This document shows, piece after piece, positions 7,352-15,505 of a stretch of DNA of 25,991 bases. Source of the stretch: an uncultured Butyrivibrio sp. GTDB lineage: Bacteria; Bacillota; Clostridia; Lachnospirales; Lachnospiraceae. The notes under the pieces are model-generated. The model was not told the origin of the DNA. It ran no database searches and was given only the letters and a program-made list of their open reading frames with translations. The first letter of the stretch is position 1; every line of letters begins with the position of its first letter. Location: assembly GCF_947169445.1 (NCBI RefSeq), contig NZ_CAMVPU010000050.1, positions 1 to 25,991 on the forward strand. Direction: 5' to 3'. Both the position numbers and the translations under genes were made by a program.

Positions 7352-7699
7352 TCAGCTCAATTTCGGCGATTTGTTCAAATTCCTGTAAAACTCAGTGTCC
7401 CGCTTTAGCATCTCCGTAGTATAGTCCTCCATGTTATCCAAGCATTCATCCAATAGCTCATGGTCATAACGGAGCCTAAGATCCATATCATGGAGTGCCA
7501 AAAAATCATCAAAATATAGCATCGTACGGACCATCTCCAGCATATTTCCAGTCTCTTTATCCCTTATTACATGGGAAAAATTGATAATCCGCTGCCATCT
7601 GTCACTTCCTGAGCGCCTTAAGGCTGTCACCAGAATATTGAACTCATCAAAGCCTATGTCCTGCCTGTATTTTTCTTTGCTAAAGATTGTATTTACCAT
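7352..7699 (-). CDS. Hypothetical protein (115 aa)
   Basis: A soluble 115-residue protein with no signal peptide or membrane segment. It is rich in aromatic, R and D residues (SGSDRWQRIINFSHVIRD; YFDDFLALHDMDLRLRYDHE; CLDNMEDYTTEMLKRDTEFY) and probably mostly helical. No family recognised. It lies in the operon between ssb and the 51-aa gene, on the same strand. Ribosome-binding signals are only fair (AGG six bases before ATG, GAGG further upstream). A hairpin at 7754-7774 precedes it. Confidence 0.65.
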   Translation of the reverse strand: MVNTIFSKEKYRQDIGFDEFNILVTALRRSGSDRWQRIINFSHVIRDKETGNMLEMVRTMLYFDDFLALHDMDLRLRYDHELLDECLDNMEDYTTEMLKRDTEFYRNLNKSPKLS

Positions 7700-7753
7700 A
7701 ACGCCTGTCGTTTTACCTCTTTCGTATTTTGAAAATAACTATCTTTTGAAAGA

Positions 7754-7774
7754 AGCCAGGGCAGTGCCCTGGCT
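7754..7774 (-). other. Strong intergenic hairpin
   Basis: AGCCAGGGC (7754-7762) and GCCCTGGCT (7766-7774) form a perfect 9-bp stem with a three-base loop. On the minus strand it is followed by TCTTTC, too few T's for a convincing terminator. It lies between ssb and the 115-aa gene and may trim or stabilise the operon mRNA, or partly terminate transcription. Confidence 0.5.
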
Positions 7775-7805
7775 TACTAATTAGGGTCATCATGACCGCT
7801 TTACA

Positions 7806-7925
7806 TCATACAATATCCGGTATACCTCTTCTTTTCCTTTTCATTTGAAAGAAGATAGCACCAAGTCCTAAAAATAGCATATCTGTTGCGATAATCCCAA
7901 TAAAGGTCAGTATTATATAAAACAA
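7806..7925 (-). CDS. Possible small membrane protein with TTG start (39 aa)
   Basis: Downstream of ssb, a frame opening at TTG (7925) encodes one hydrophobic segment (FYIILTFIGIIATDMLFLGL, then GAIFF) followed by a basic tail, QMKRKRRGIPDIV. A membrane helix with a positive cytoplasmic end is a typical small membrane protein. Against it, no clear Shine-Dalgarno is visible and the start codon is rare, so translation would depend on coupling to ssb, which ends 20 bases upstream. Function unknown. Confidence 0.35.
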   Translation of the reverse strand: MFYIILTFIGIIATDMLFLGLGAIFFQMKRKRRGIPDIV

Positions 7926-7944
7926 GGCCGAATCAAATAGTTAT

Positions 7945-8349
7945 TTACTTAAATGGCATTTGTTCATCCGGAATATCCACAAAAGAAGATGCCGCCTCAG
8001 CTACATTTTCCGAAGCACTGCTACCTTTACTCTCAACAAATTCCTGGTCTTCAGCCACTACATCAGTGGTATAGACCCTTACTCCGTCCTTGTTGGTGTA
8101 GCTTCCTGTCTGGATATGCCCAACAACTGCAATCTTAAGACCCTTTTTCAGATACTTGGAAGCAAAATCTCCGCTACTTCCAAATGCTACAACACTAATA
8201 AAATCTGCGGTCTGCTCATCATTCCCTTTTGACCTGCCTTTTCTGTCCACCGCAAGGGTATACCTTGCAATCGTAGTCCCGCTCTCATTCTGCGCTGTCT
8301 TAACATCAGGATCCTTGGTAAGTCTGCCAATCAATTCTACTTTGTTCAT
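7945..8349 (-). CDS. ssb: Single-stranded DNA-binding protein
   Basis: A 134-residue SSB with one OB-fold covering about residues 1-105. It has the typical start MNKVELIGRLTKDPDVK, the core ARYTLAVDR and FISVVAFG, and KYLKKGLKIAVVGHIQTGSY. The short linker is followed by a tip ending IPDEQMPFK, a variant of the usual acidic DDDLPF tail with one extra lysine, which normally recruits repair and replication proteins. It would coat transferred or replicating plasmid strands. AAGGAA precedes the ATG. It belongs to the transfer operon, as in many conjugative plasmids where an SSB helps establishment in the recipient. Confidence 0.95.
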   Translation of the reverse strand: MNKVELIGRLTKDPDVKTAQNESGTTIARYTLAVDRKGRSKGNDEQTADFISVVAFGSSGDFASKYLKKGLKIAVVGHIQTGSYTNKDGVRVYTTDVVAEDQEFVESKGSSASENVAEAASSFVDIPDEQMPFK

Positions 8350-8352
8350 ACA

Positions 8353-8559
8353 CTATTCCTTCTTTCTTCTAATATCCTTAGCCTTATGAAGCATCGGCTG
8401 TATGGCGAAGATAGTAACTATACCTACCGATATGCACGTAAATCTGTAAATATCCATATTTATGAGCATTATCATCGCCAAAACCGCCAGTGTAATGATC
8501 ATCAGGAATATCAGTGACATAATCACAGCATTTAGAACATTCTCGATAATCCTAATCAT
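8353..8559 (-). CDS. Small two-helix membrane protein (68 aa)
   Basis: The ATG at 8559 is preferred over an upstream in-frame ATG because GGATGAGG lies 6 bases before it and it follows the stop of the DUF4366 gene by one base, implying coupling. The product has two hydrophobic segments, about 11-33 (IMSLIFLMIITLAVLAMIML) and about 38-54 (FTCISVGIVTIFAI), and a basic C-terminus (HKAKDIRRKKE), so both ends probably face the cytoplasm. No family recognised. Its place directly after DUF4366 suggests a role at the membrane with the transfer channel. Confidence 0.65.
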   Translation of the reverse strand: MIRIIENVLNAVIMSLIFLMIITLAVLAMIMLINMDIYRFTCISVGIVTIFAIQPMLHKAKDIRRKKE

Positions 8560-8560
8560 A

Positions 8561-9229
8561 TTAAACCTCATCCGCTTCATCATCTTCCAAGCTAGCGCCA
8601 TACATATGCTCCTGGCCTGTTATTCCATCATCAAACTCGCAGGCTTCGTCAAACTCTTCCGCCTCATCTGCATCCTTCCTGGGCTTATAGAACCAGTAGT
8701 AGAACACAACTCCGCCGCCTCCAATGAATATCAGTATCAGCGTAATCCAGAAGGATGGTGATACTCCTGAGCGCTTAGGCTCCGGTTCCTCTTCAACCGG
8801 TGGTTCGGGGGCTGGTGTTTCAACAAGTGGTGGCTCCTGCTCTTTTATCTCCACTATGCCATCCTCTTCCTCGGCTTTTTCCGCAAGAGCGATAAGATCT
8901 CGCTCCTTGGTGGTATCAAGGAAGTACACGTTGTTGTTTTCCTTATCAAGGTCCACGATCAGGTAAAAAACATTTCCCGCATCAGTAGATATGGTGTAAA
9001 AATGCTTGGATCCGTTCTCGATGTTGTCAATAACTGTTCCTGTACCGTCAAAGGAGATAGGTGTGTGATCATCCTCCTTAACCGGCTCCGGATTCTCCGG
9101 TAATGTGCTTGCCGCAACTGCGCTGGCATCAGCCTCCGCTACCGGCGGATCTCCGTTTGCATATACCGGCACTCCATATAGTGATAACATCACTAACCCT
9201 GTTCCTACTGCCATTATCAGCTTCTTCAT
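8561..9229 (-). CDS. DUF4366 (CD1107-type) mobile-element membrane protein
   Basis: A 222-residue exported membrane protein. Residues 1-25 are a signal peptide (KKLIMAVGTGLVMLSLYGVP then VYA). The outer domain at about 55-120 holds the family motif HFYTISTDAGNVFYLIVDLD, then NVYFLD. It is followed by a proline- and glutamate-rich linker, one membrane helix at about 160-182 (PSFWITLILIFIGGGGVVFY) and an acidic cytoplasmic tail. This is the DUF4366 arrangement found beside VirB4 and NlpC/P60 genes in clostridial elements; its exact role in the channel is unknown. The start overlaps the DUF4315 stop by ATGA. Confidence 0.88.
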   Translation of the reverse strand: MKKLIMAVGTGLVMLSLYGVPVYANGDPPVAEADASAVAASTLPENPEPVKEDDHTPISFDGTGTVIDNIENGSKHFYTISTDAGNVFYLIVDLDKENNNVYFLDTTKERDLIALAEKAEEEDGIVEIKEQEPPLVETPAPEPPVEEEPEPKRSGVSPSFWITLILIFIGGGGVVFYYWFYKPRKDADEAEEFDEACEFDDGITGQEHMYGASLEDDEADEV

Positions 9230-9507
9230 ACTGCTTTTTCCTCCGTCTGTGTATTCTTCTGTAAAGAAGGCATGGCTGCCACCTGTCCTCTTTTTGCCTT
9301 GATGCCGGAAAGAAATGCTGCCAGCTCCTCGGGGCTCACATTCAGGTCCCTGATGCTTGCGATTATCTGCGAATTCTCAAGTTCAAGCTTTTTTGCTTCC
9401 AGCAGCTTAATCCTGTCATTGCAGAGTTTAAGCCTTTCTTCCAGGCCTTTCTTTTTCTCCAGTTCTTTTTCTATATCCTGAATAATCTTCTCTGTGGCTT
9501 TATCCAT
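9226..9507 (-). CDS. DUF4315 family protein
   Basis: A 93-residue protein. Residues 1-50 form a coiled coil (EKELEKKKGLEERLKLCNDR; LLEAKKLELEN) followed by the family motif RDLNVSPEELAAFLSGIKAK. DUF4315 genes consistently sit between the NlpC/P60 hydrolase and the DUF4366 protein in Firmicutes transfer modules, as here. The function is not known; a scaffold or regulator of the neighbouring cell-wall proteins is a guess. GGAGGAGA precedes the start, and the stop overlaps the next start (ATGA), so the two are translated together. Confidence 0.88.
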   Translation of the reverse strand: MDKATEKIIQDIEKELEKKKGLEERLKLCNDRIKLLEAKKLELENSQIIASIRDLNVSPEELAAFLSGIKAKRGQVAAMPSLQKNTQTEEKAV

Positions 9508-9515
9508 GTCTCCTC

Positions 9516-11321
9516 CTATCCTCTATAGCGCCCGTAGGCGTAAAAATGGCGTTTCCACCAACCGGTGGTTACGTTGCAGTATTTAACCGGGTTTCCGCAG
9601 TTGACTACCATGTGATTGCCAACATAGATGCACACGTGTGTCACATCGTTACCGGATGCATAGGTCCCGGTTAGGAATACCAGATCTCCCGGCATTACAT
9701 CGTCGCCGTCTATCACATCACAGTTGTTGTAAATTCCCTGCGCATTAAGTCTTGGCATTGATGCATAACCCGAATTGTTATATACGTAGTAGACAAATCC
9801 AGAACAATCAAGACCGTTTGTATCCGTTCCTCCCCATACATAGGGTGTTCCAATAAGGGAATCTGCCAGGGAATAAAGCGCTGCAAACTGCGGATCATCG
9901 CGAAGCACATTTGCAGGGACCTTATAATGATTCTTTGAGCCCTTGTTCATTCCCGGAGAATCGTCCGGATTATAACCTGCCCAGAGGTGCTCCTTATGGC
10001 CCTTAACGCCAAGCTGTGCTGAAAATCTCTCGTCTCCCTGACTATCAAGAAGCTCGTAGGCTGTCTTAATCTCCCCCTTGTTAGTTACATGGACATATAG
10101 GATATGATGCCAGACAGTATGCGTTGTCCCAAGCTCATGTCCCTCTGCATCAACATCGGGAACTTCCCTTTCAACCCATTCCTCCGTAGTAAACCAATGA
10201 TACTGGGTTTCAAAAAAGGTGTCCTCATACCCGGATACTTCTCCTGCCGTAAAAGGCCTGTGCAGGAACGCATTAAGATATGTTGCTACAGCGTAAGGAT
10301 TATGCTCGATTGCCGCCACGTCGGAATAGTCATATTCGTCATAGTCCGGGTAGTTCTCTTCTATCTTATCCACCCACTCTTTGAGTTTGTTTTCCCTATC
10401 CTTGTAATAATCTTCACATGCAAGGATCTCCTTATCATCAGAAAGAAAAACCGTTGCAACACCTGAGGTTCCACTGGTTGAGCCAAACATGGAAGTAAAC
10501 GTAAGAAGCAGGTTCGTAACTATCATGGAAACAAGTATGACTCCCAATATCACCCAGAATGCAGGGTGCTTAGCCAGCATCAAAAAGACATTCTTGATAC
10601 TCTTTCCAAGCTCCTTTACGGCTGCTTTTACGTTCTGCCTTATCTTCTGCTTAGCCTTGGTAAATGCTTTATTCCTCTGCTTGTAGATCTTTCTTGAAAA
10701 CTTCTTCTGGGTAGCTCTTTTCCGGAATGCCTTATAGGATTTATGGGAATCCGCAGGACCTGACTTTGCCATCATTTTGGAAAGATTGAAGTCATGGTCA
10801 ACAGCCTTGAACCTTTCCTCCATTGCCTTGAAATTGCCGTTGGCAAGGGCTTTTTTGTATTCCTTGTCGAACTCTTTTTCCGCATATTTCTGGGCTTTCT
10901 TGTCCTTATTAATGCGGGCCTGTTTTGCATTTTTCGCCACACGGCGTATTCCATTTTCCGCTGCAGCTGCAGTATCTATAGGCTTTTCTGCGTCGCTGGT
11001 TCCGTAACTGTTCCGGGCCGCCCCTTTTAGTGCACCCCTGGAGCCGTTTCTTACACCTTTTGCAATAGACTTCCCGCCGGCCTTGATGGCTGAACTGCCC
11101 GTTTTTACTGCAAAACTCCCAGCGCTCTCTGCGGCATCAAAAAACCTCTCTTTGCGGCTTCCCTTTTTAATCACCTTGAAGGCGCCCTTGGCTTCTTTGT
11201 CACCCATGATATCTGTGAAGTACTCGGAGCCATAGGAAAGACCCTGCTCATTTAGCTTGAAATAGGTCTCAGGATCCTGACCGTTAAAATCTGTTTGAAA
11301 TCCGTTCTTAAACTTAGCCAT
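9516..11321 (-). CDS. Membrane-anchored NlpC/P60 cell-wall hydrolase (CD1108-like)
   Basis: A 601-residue protein that likely cuts peptidoglycan to make room for the transfer channel. Residues 1-245 are a long basic cytoplasmic region (many K and R). One membrane helix lies at about 252-275 (FWVILGVILVSMIVTNLLLT), a middle extracellular domain at about 285-460, and the C-terminal NlpC/P60 (C40) domain at about 480-601. The catalytic cysteine is in LDCSGFVYY near residue 505 and the histidine in THVCIYVG near 560; GTPYVWGG is also typical. The start overlaps the VirB4 stop (ATGGCTAA), with GAGGCGG upstream. Unlike many relatives, no separate lysozyme domain is obvious. Confidence 0.92.
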   Translation of the reverse strand: MAKFKNGFQTDFNGQDPETYFKLNEQGLSYGSEYFTDIMGDKEAKGAFKVIKKGSRKERFFDAAESAGSFAVKTGSSAIKAGGKSIAKGVRNGSRGALKGAARNSYGTSDAEKPIDTAAAAENGIRRVAKNAKQARINKDKKAQKYAEKEFDKEYKKALANGNFKAMEERFKAVDHDFNLSKMMAKSGPADSHKSYKAFRKRATQKKFSRKIYKQRNKAFTKAKQKIRQNVKAAVKELGKSIKNVFLMLAKHPAFWVILGVILVSMIVTNLLLTFTSMFGSTSGTSGVATVFLSDDKEILACEDYYKDRENKLKEWVDKIEENYPDYDEYDYSDVAAIEHNPYAVATYLNAFLHRPFTAGEVSGYEDTFFETQYHWFTTEEWVEREVPDVDAEGHELGTTHTVWHHILYVHVTNKGEIKTAYELLDSQGDERFSAQLGVKGHKEHLWAGYNPDDSPGMNKGSKNHYKVPANVLRDDPQFAALYSLADSLIGTPYVWGGTDTNGLDCSGFVYYVYNNSGYASMPRLNAQGIYNNCDVIDGDDVMPGDLVFLTGTYASGNDVTHVCIYVGNHMVVNCGNPVKYCNVTTGWWKRHFYAYGRYRG

Positions 11322-13788
11322 TTACCGCCTCGACTTCCTCCAGTTTGGTGGTAAGTGCGTTGTAGATTCTTCCCGGTGGGAAATGGTCCTTGAATGGAAT
11401 GATCTTATTACCATAGAACATAAGCCCTTCTCCGGGATCTGTCTGGGTTACGTAGGTAAGTTCCTCCTCTGATATGTTCAGCGCATCCGCCAGAATGTCC
11501 TTATCATGCTTTCCCTGTGGCAACATGTAGATGAAATCTGAATTTTCAAAAATCTGCTCTATCTTGGATGATTTGAGCATATCAGTAACATTCTGTGTAA
11601 GGCCTGTAGGTACTCCGCCCCACTTTCTGAATCTTTTCCAGAACTCAACGAAATATTCCGCGGTCTGCGGGTCCCTTAACATCAGGTGGAACTCGTCAAT
11701 GTCCAAAAGAGTCTTTTTCTTCAGATTCCTGTTGTTGGTAACTCTGTCCCAGATGAAATTGATAAGGATCAGCAACGCTACTTCACGAAGATTTCCCGAC
11801 AGCCTCTTGATATTGAAGCATACGACTCTGTTACCCAGGTCCACGTTGGTATGATGGTTAAAAACGTTGAGGGAACCCGTGATATAAATCTTGAAACAGT
11901 CGGCAATTCTCTGTGCCTTGGGATGCTGATAGTTTCTAAGTCCCTCATAAAAATCTGATAATGTGGGCATCTCCTCTGGATAAGGATTTCTACCCATGCC
12001 TTCCCAGTATTTTTCCTTAAGAGGCTGGTATATCCCTTTGGTCACCTCATCGATAATGCTAATCTCATCGCCCTCAAGACCCACTCTCATATCATTGACT
12101 TTGGGGCTTGCGATCTGCTCCGCCAGAGATATCATGAATAGGCTCTTAGTGGTTATCGCATCCTCGTCATCGTAGCCGGGATCAAAGTTTATATCCATGG
12201 GATTGATATATTGCTTGGTATTGGCGTCCAGTTTGATCACCTGCCCGCCTAGCATCTTGGTCAGGGCTGCGTACTCATTCTCCGGGTCAATGACCATGAT
12301 GTCGCAGTTATCCGTCAATAGGAAAAACATGAGTTTTTCGCGTTTTCCTGCAAGGGATTTACCGCCGCCCGGAACTCCAAGATACAGTCCGTTAGCGTTC
12401 TTTAAATCCATCCTGTTGGCAAAGACCAGCATATTGTCCAAGGGATTCACCCCATAATACGGAGCCCCCGGCATAGCCATCTTCACTGTGGTAAATGGAT
12501 TCAGCATAGCAAGCTGGCTTGTCATGATGGTTCTTTGTATCTCGACTTTATTGAGGCCTAAAGGAAGAGTTGAAACAAATCCCTGCTCCTGCTGGTCTCT
12601 AAGAAGGATTAACTGGCAGGATTGCTTGTTTGCTCTTTTTTCTATATCCTCCCATTTTGCCTGAAGGTCCTTGGGGCTCTTGGCAAAGCATGTAACAAGT
12701 ATGGTTATGTTAAAAAGGCTCTCATTGGTAGAATTGATTTCCCTTAACATCCTTGCGGTATCATCTCCGTTGGCAGTAAGCTCCGGAGGCAGGATGTCAA
12801 TATCATAGCCTTCTCTTGAAGCGGTGGTCTGTTCCTTGATCTTGGAGGAATTAAGCTGCATGTTCCTTTTCTGGATATACTTTTTTGCCTTAACCCTGTC
12901 TATCGGGTCTATATGAAGGCTGATAATAATCGGGGTATCTATGGAAAGAATGTCCGTTATTATCCTGTCATCCACCTGCGGACAATCCAGGGAAAGAAGC
13001 GAGACATTTCCGTAAATATCCCCCATTCTGAAGTACCTTCCGTGAACCGGAAACCTGAAGGACATTGGTGCTATGAAATCCTTGGTATTAAGGCCATCCT
13101 TGGAAAGAAGGTTCCAGTTAAACTTGAACTTGCTCTCTCCCTCCGGATGCATAGCAGAGTGCAACACCCTAAGCCTTTCTGTTCCCTCCAGGACCTTACT
13201 TCCTGAACGAAGCCCGCTTCTCTTGAGGTTCTGCTGTATGTTTTTATCGATATCCTTCATTTTTCTTGTGGCCATTGCTGCATCTTTTTCCTCAATGACG
13301 TAAGTAAGATATCTGTTTCTTTCTATGCCCTTGTTTCCTTCTTCTTCCTTCTCCAGAAGGATCCTTGAAAGTTCCTCCCTAAGATCGTCATAGCCATCGC
13401 CACAGGCAGGAACAGTCAGCCTTTTTACCAGTTCTTCATGACTTAGCCTGGTATTCATGTAGGTCATCTGGACATGAGTATCTTCAGTAAAATAGTTGTA
13501 GAGGTCCGAAAGCTTGTGAAACGCTGTCTTCTTGTCATCGTTATCCTTCAACTGATAGTTGATATCATCAAAAGCGATGGTCTTTGAGAAACTGTAGCCT
13601 TCAAGCTGACAGATACCATTCCGATACATTGCCCTATACGGTATCGTAGCCTGGGCTGTGACCGGGAATTTTCCGTTTTTCTGAGCCTTTCGGATGGCCT
13701 TCTCCATCTTTTTTGCATCATCTTTGGAAATCTGGGCATCCGGACCCTTTATGATTAACTTGTTCTTTTTGTCGCTAGTTTTTAACAT
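11314..13788 (-). CDS. VirB4-like conjugation ATPase
   Basis: An 824-residue ATPase that would power assembly of the type IV secretion channel and strand transfer at the inner face of the membrane. The N-terminal half (about 1-430) is the VirB4/TraE-type accessory domain. The C-terminal half is a RecA-like motor with Walker A GVPGGGKS near residues 470-478, then IMVIDPENEYAAL, and Walker B LLDIDEFHLML near 695-705; the later VPTGLTQNVTDML is also typical. Length is normal. GAGGAG lies 5-6 bases before the ATG. It is preceded by the PrgI (VirB3-like) gene, the usual VirB3-VirB4 order. Confidence 0.95.
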   Translation of the reverse strand: MLKTSDKKNKLIIKGPDAQISKDDAKKMEKAIRKAQKNGKFPVTAQATIPYRAMYRNGICQLEGYSFSKTIAFDDINYQLKDNDDKKTAFHKLSDLYNYFTEDTHVQMTYMNTRLSHEELVKRLTVPACGDGYDDLREELSRILLEKEEEGNKGIERNRYLTYVIEEKDAAMATRKMKDIDKNIQQNLKRSGLRSGSKVLEGTERLRVLHSAMHPEGESKFKFNWNLLSKDGLNTKDFIAPMSFRFPVHGRYFRMGDIYGNVSLLSLDCPQVDDRIITDILSIDTPIIISLHIDPIDRVKAKKYIQKRNMQLNSSKIKEQTTASREGYDIDILPPELTANGDDTARMLREINSTNESLFNITILVTCFAKSPKDLQAKWEDIEKRANKQSCQLILLRDQQEQGFVSTLPLGLNKVEIQRTIMTSQLAMLNPFTTVKMAMPGAPYYGVNPLDNMLVFANRMDLKNANGLYLGVPGGGKSLAGKREKLMFFLLTDNCDIMVIDPENEYAALTKMLGGQVIKLDANTKQYINPMDINFDPGYDDEDAITTKSLFMISLAEQIASPKVNDMRVGLEGDEISIIDEVTKGIYQPLKEKYWEGMGRNPYPEEMPTLSDFYEGLRNYQHPKAQRIADCFKIYITGSLNVFNHHTNVDLGNRVVCFNIKRLSGNLREVALLILINFIWDRVTNNRNLKKKTLLDIDEFHLMLRDPQTAEYFVEFWKRFRKWGGVPTGLTQNVTDMLKSSKIEQIFENSDFIYMLPQGKHDKDILADALNISEEELTYVTQTDPGEGLMFYGNKIIPFKDHFPPGRIYNALTTKLEEVEAVNG

Positions 13789-13806
13789 TTGATCTCCTCA
13801 AGCTGT

Positions 13807-14283
13807 TTACGCTGTTTTTTCAGCTTCCTTTTTGCTGTTCCTATTGAAAAAAAGCTTTACTTTACTCTTCTTACTTGCTTTTTTCGCAGCCTTAACCTTG
13901 TCCCGCTTTTTCTTTTTCTCCACGAAGCCATCCATCTTTTCTTCAAGCTTTATCTGCTTTTTGATGGCGTTATATCTGTTGTCTGTGGAAAAAGGCCTGT
14001 TGGACTCGGTGAGGAACATAAGCCTTATCTTGTCTCTTAAGATTTTTTCCAGGGGCCGTCCGTGCACATCTTCGTAGGTTCCCGCAAAAAAGATGGGAGC
14101 ACTGATAAGACAGATGATGAGACAAGCGATGGTACAATCCATTCCTGAGCCGATGGAGATGGCATAGACAGGAATATCTATGATTGCCATGATGACGAAG
14201 CACACCACCTGCCTTATGGTAAAGCCGCATATTGGCTTGTCTTTTATCCTGTTGAGATCGCAGTGATTATCTGTATAAGCCAT
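13807..14283 (-). CDS. PrgI family (VirB3-like) membrane protein
   Basis: A 158-residue protein with two membrane segments at about 24-45 (TIRQVVCFVIMAIIDIPVYA) and about 50-68 (CTIACLIICLISAPIFFAG), then a conserved post-membrane stretch (LEKILRDKIRLMFL) and a very basic C-terminus. PrgI proteins replace VirB3 in Gram-positive systems and partner VirB4 at the membrane; VirB4 follows directly. AAGGAGG precedes the start. The basic tail is longer than in short family members. Confidence 0.9.
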   Translation of the reverse strand: MAYTDNHCDLNRIKDKPICGFTIRQVVCFVIMAIIDIPVYAISIGSGMDCTIACLIICLISAPIFFAGTYEDVHGRPLEKILRDKIRLMFLTESNRPFSTDNRYNAIKKQIKLEEKMDGFVEKKKKRDKVKAAKKASKKSKVKLFFNRNSKKEAEKTA

Positions 14284-14294
14284 TTTCTTCCTCC

Positions 14295-15161
14295 TTAGTG
14301 CGCTCCCAATACAACGTCAGCGACTTTTTTAGTAGAAAAAAGTCCAAGACACAGGGCAAGCGTGTACATAAGCGTGTTGCCGATAAGACTTACTATTGAT
14401 GTAGCAGGCTTGGATGCCAGGTCTGCTATCATTGCCTGGAATATTGCAACTATCATGATGGTAAAAAATCCCTGTAATCCTAATGATGCAAGGTTTTTCA
14501 GGTAATTCTGTCCTGTCGCACTCTGTCCTGAATCCATAAGTGTTGCCATAGGAATCGCTGCTGCAGAAGAATAGACTAGTATGCTTATAACTCTGAAATA
14601 CATACAGACTTTGCAAAGTACGCCTACAATCCAGACCATGAACTTACACATGAGAAGCTGGAACGTCACACCAAAGACTTTTCCTATATCAGTTGGATCC
14701 ACCGCAAGGACTAGCTTATCCAGTTGCGTCTGTAGATCCATGTCAGCAGGAGCCGACTTAACGACTGTTCCAGTTTTCTCCAAGATCCAACCCACAACGT
14801 CAAATATGGCAAGGACAATGTCATAGGTCTTGGTCACCAGGATTATGCCGATTGATGTAAAAAGGATCCACTTGAATACCGGCATGAATGTAAGGTCCTT
14901 ATAGGTGTTTCTATCCTGAATTATCTTTATAAAATTGATTACCATGAGGTAGCACAAGATCAGACATGCTACCGGGACTATTGCTATATCCGAGATCTTT
15001 TTTATCATGGCAAAGATCGTCGGGTTATATGTTCCGGGATTGATATTGGCAAGGGATGTCACATCTCCCGTAAGGCCTGCAAGGGTTTCATAGAAACCAT
15101 TAGCAGCCCCCTTCATCATTTCAATAAGTACCGATTGAAAATATTTACTTAACCAATCCAT
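14295..15161 (-). CDS. VirB6/TrbL-like polytopic channel protein
   Basis: A 288-residue integral membrane protein with about six hydrophobic segments (for example IAIVPVACLILCYLMVINFI; FKWILFTSIGIILVTKTYDI; LLMCKFMVWIVGVLCKVCMY; GFFTIMIVAIFQAMIA; IGNTLMYTLALCLGLF). The N-terminal stretch with NGFYETLAGLTGDV and the DSGQ loop near residue 210 are typical of the TrbL/VirB6-like proteins of clostridial modules. It probably forms part of the translocation pore. GAGG precedes the start. It lies between Maff2 and PrgI, as in related elements. Confidence 0.9.
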   Translation of the reverse strand: MDWLSKYFQSVLIEMMKGAANGFYETLAGLTGDVTSLANINPGTYNPTIFAMIKKISDIAIVPVACLILCYLMVINFIKIIQDRNTYKDLTFMPVFKWILFTSIGIILVTKTYDIVLAIFDVVGWILEKTGTVVKSAPADMDLQTQLDKLVLAVDPTDIGKVFGVTFQLLMCKFMVWIVGVLCKVCMYFRVISILVYSSAAAIPMATLMDSGQSATGQNYLKNLASLGLQGFFTIMIVAIFQAMIADLASKPATSIVSLIGNTLMYTLALCLGLFSTKKVADVVLGAH

Positions 15162-15182
15162 TTTTTCCTCTTTTCAGTTACA

Positions 15183-15210
15183 GGAGAAAAAGGCAGGTAG
15201 CGCCTTCTCC
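15183..15210 (-). other. Hairpin after the Maff2 gene
   Basis: On the minus strand GGAGAAGGC pairs with GCCTTTTTCTCC (small bulge) just after the Maff2 stop and before the VirB6-like gene. No U run follows. With the stem at 15488-15504 it brackets the Maff2 gene, which would fit mRNA processing or stabilisation of a pilin-like transcript. Confidence 0.4.
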
Positions 15211-15221
15211 TCCTTCTTTTC

Positions 15222-15449
15222 TCAGGTCTTAGGAAGTGTCAGCATTGATGAAAGCTCAGGTACCAACACCTGTCCTACGGCAATGATGATGGCACCGCCA
15301 ACAAACATCGCAATACCTGTTGCTCTTACAGCCGGGTTGTTATCAGCCTGGGATTTACCTACTTCTACGAGGCCGCCTATTATAGCTGCCGCGCCAAGTA
15401 ATGTTACGATATTCTGGAGCAGTGTCACTCCGGTCTTGAAAAACTCCAT
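15222..15449 (-). CDS. Maff2 family (VirB2-pilin-like) membrane protein
   Basis: A 75-residue hydrophobic protein of the Maff2 family. Two membrane segments lie at about 12-28 (QNIVTLLGAAAIIGGLVEVG) and about 44-63 (TGIAMFVGGAIIIAVGQVLV), separated by a short hydrophilic loop (KSQADNNPAVRA). Size and topology resemble the mature VirB2 pilin, without a cleavable signal peptide. The family is invariably found between VirD4 and VirB6-like genes in clostridial conjugation modules. A pilin-like role is inference. AAGGAGG precedes the start. Confidence 0.88.
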   Translation of the reverse strand: MEFFKTGVTLLQNIVTLLGAAAIIGGLVEVGKSQADNNPAVRATGIAMFVGGAIIIAVGQVLVPELSSMLTLPKT

Positions 15450-15487
15450 TTCATACCTCCTTCTTCAATAGTTGATTGTTTTATAAG

Positions 15488-15504
15488 TACGGTCAAAGAC
15501 CGTA
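15488..15504 (-). other. Hairpin between VirD4 and Maff2
   Basis: TACGGTC and GACCGTA form a perfect 7-bp stem with a three-base loop (AAA on the plus strand), one base after the VirD4 stop. There is no downstream U tract on the minus strand, so it is more likely a processing or stability element than a terminator. Confidence 0.45.
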
Positions 15505-15505
15505 T

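Noticed and set aside
6894..7388. 164-aa plus-strand frame opposite the JAB gene
   Set aside because: It lies antisense to well-supported genes (JAB motif and 51-aa gene with good ribosome-binding sites) and has no start signal.
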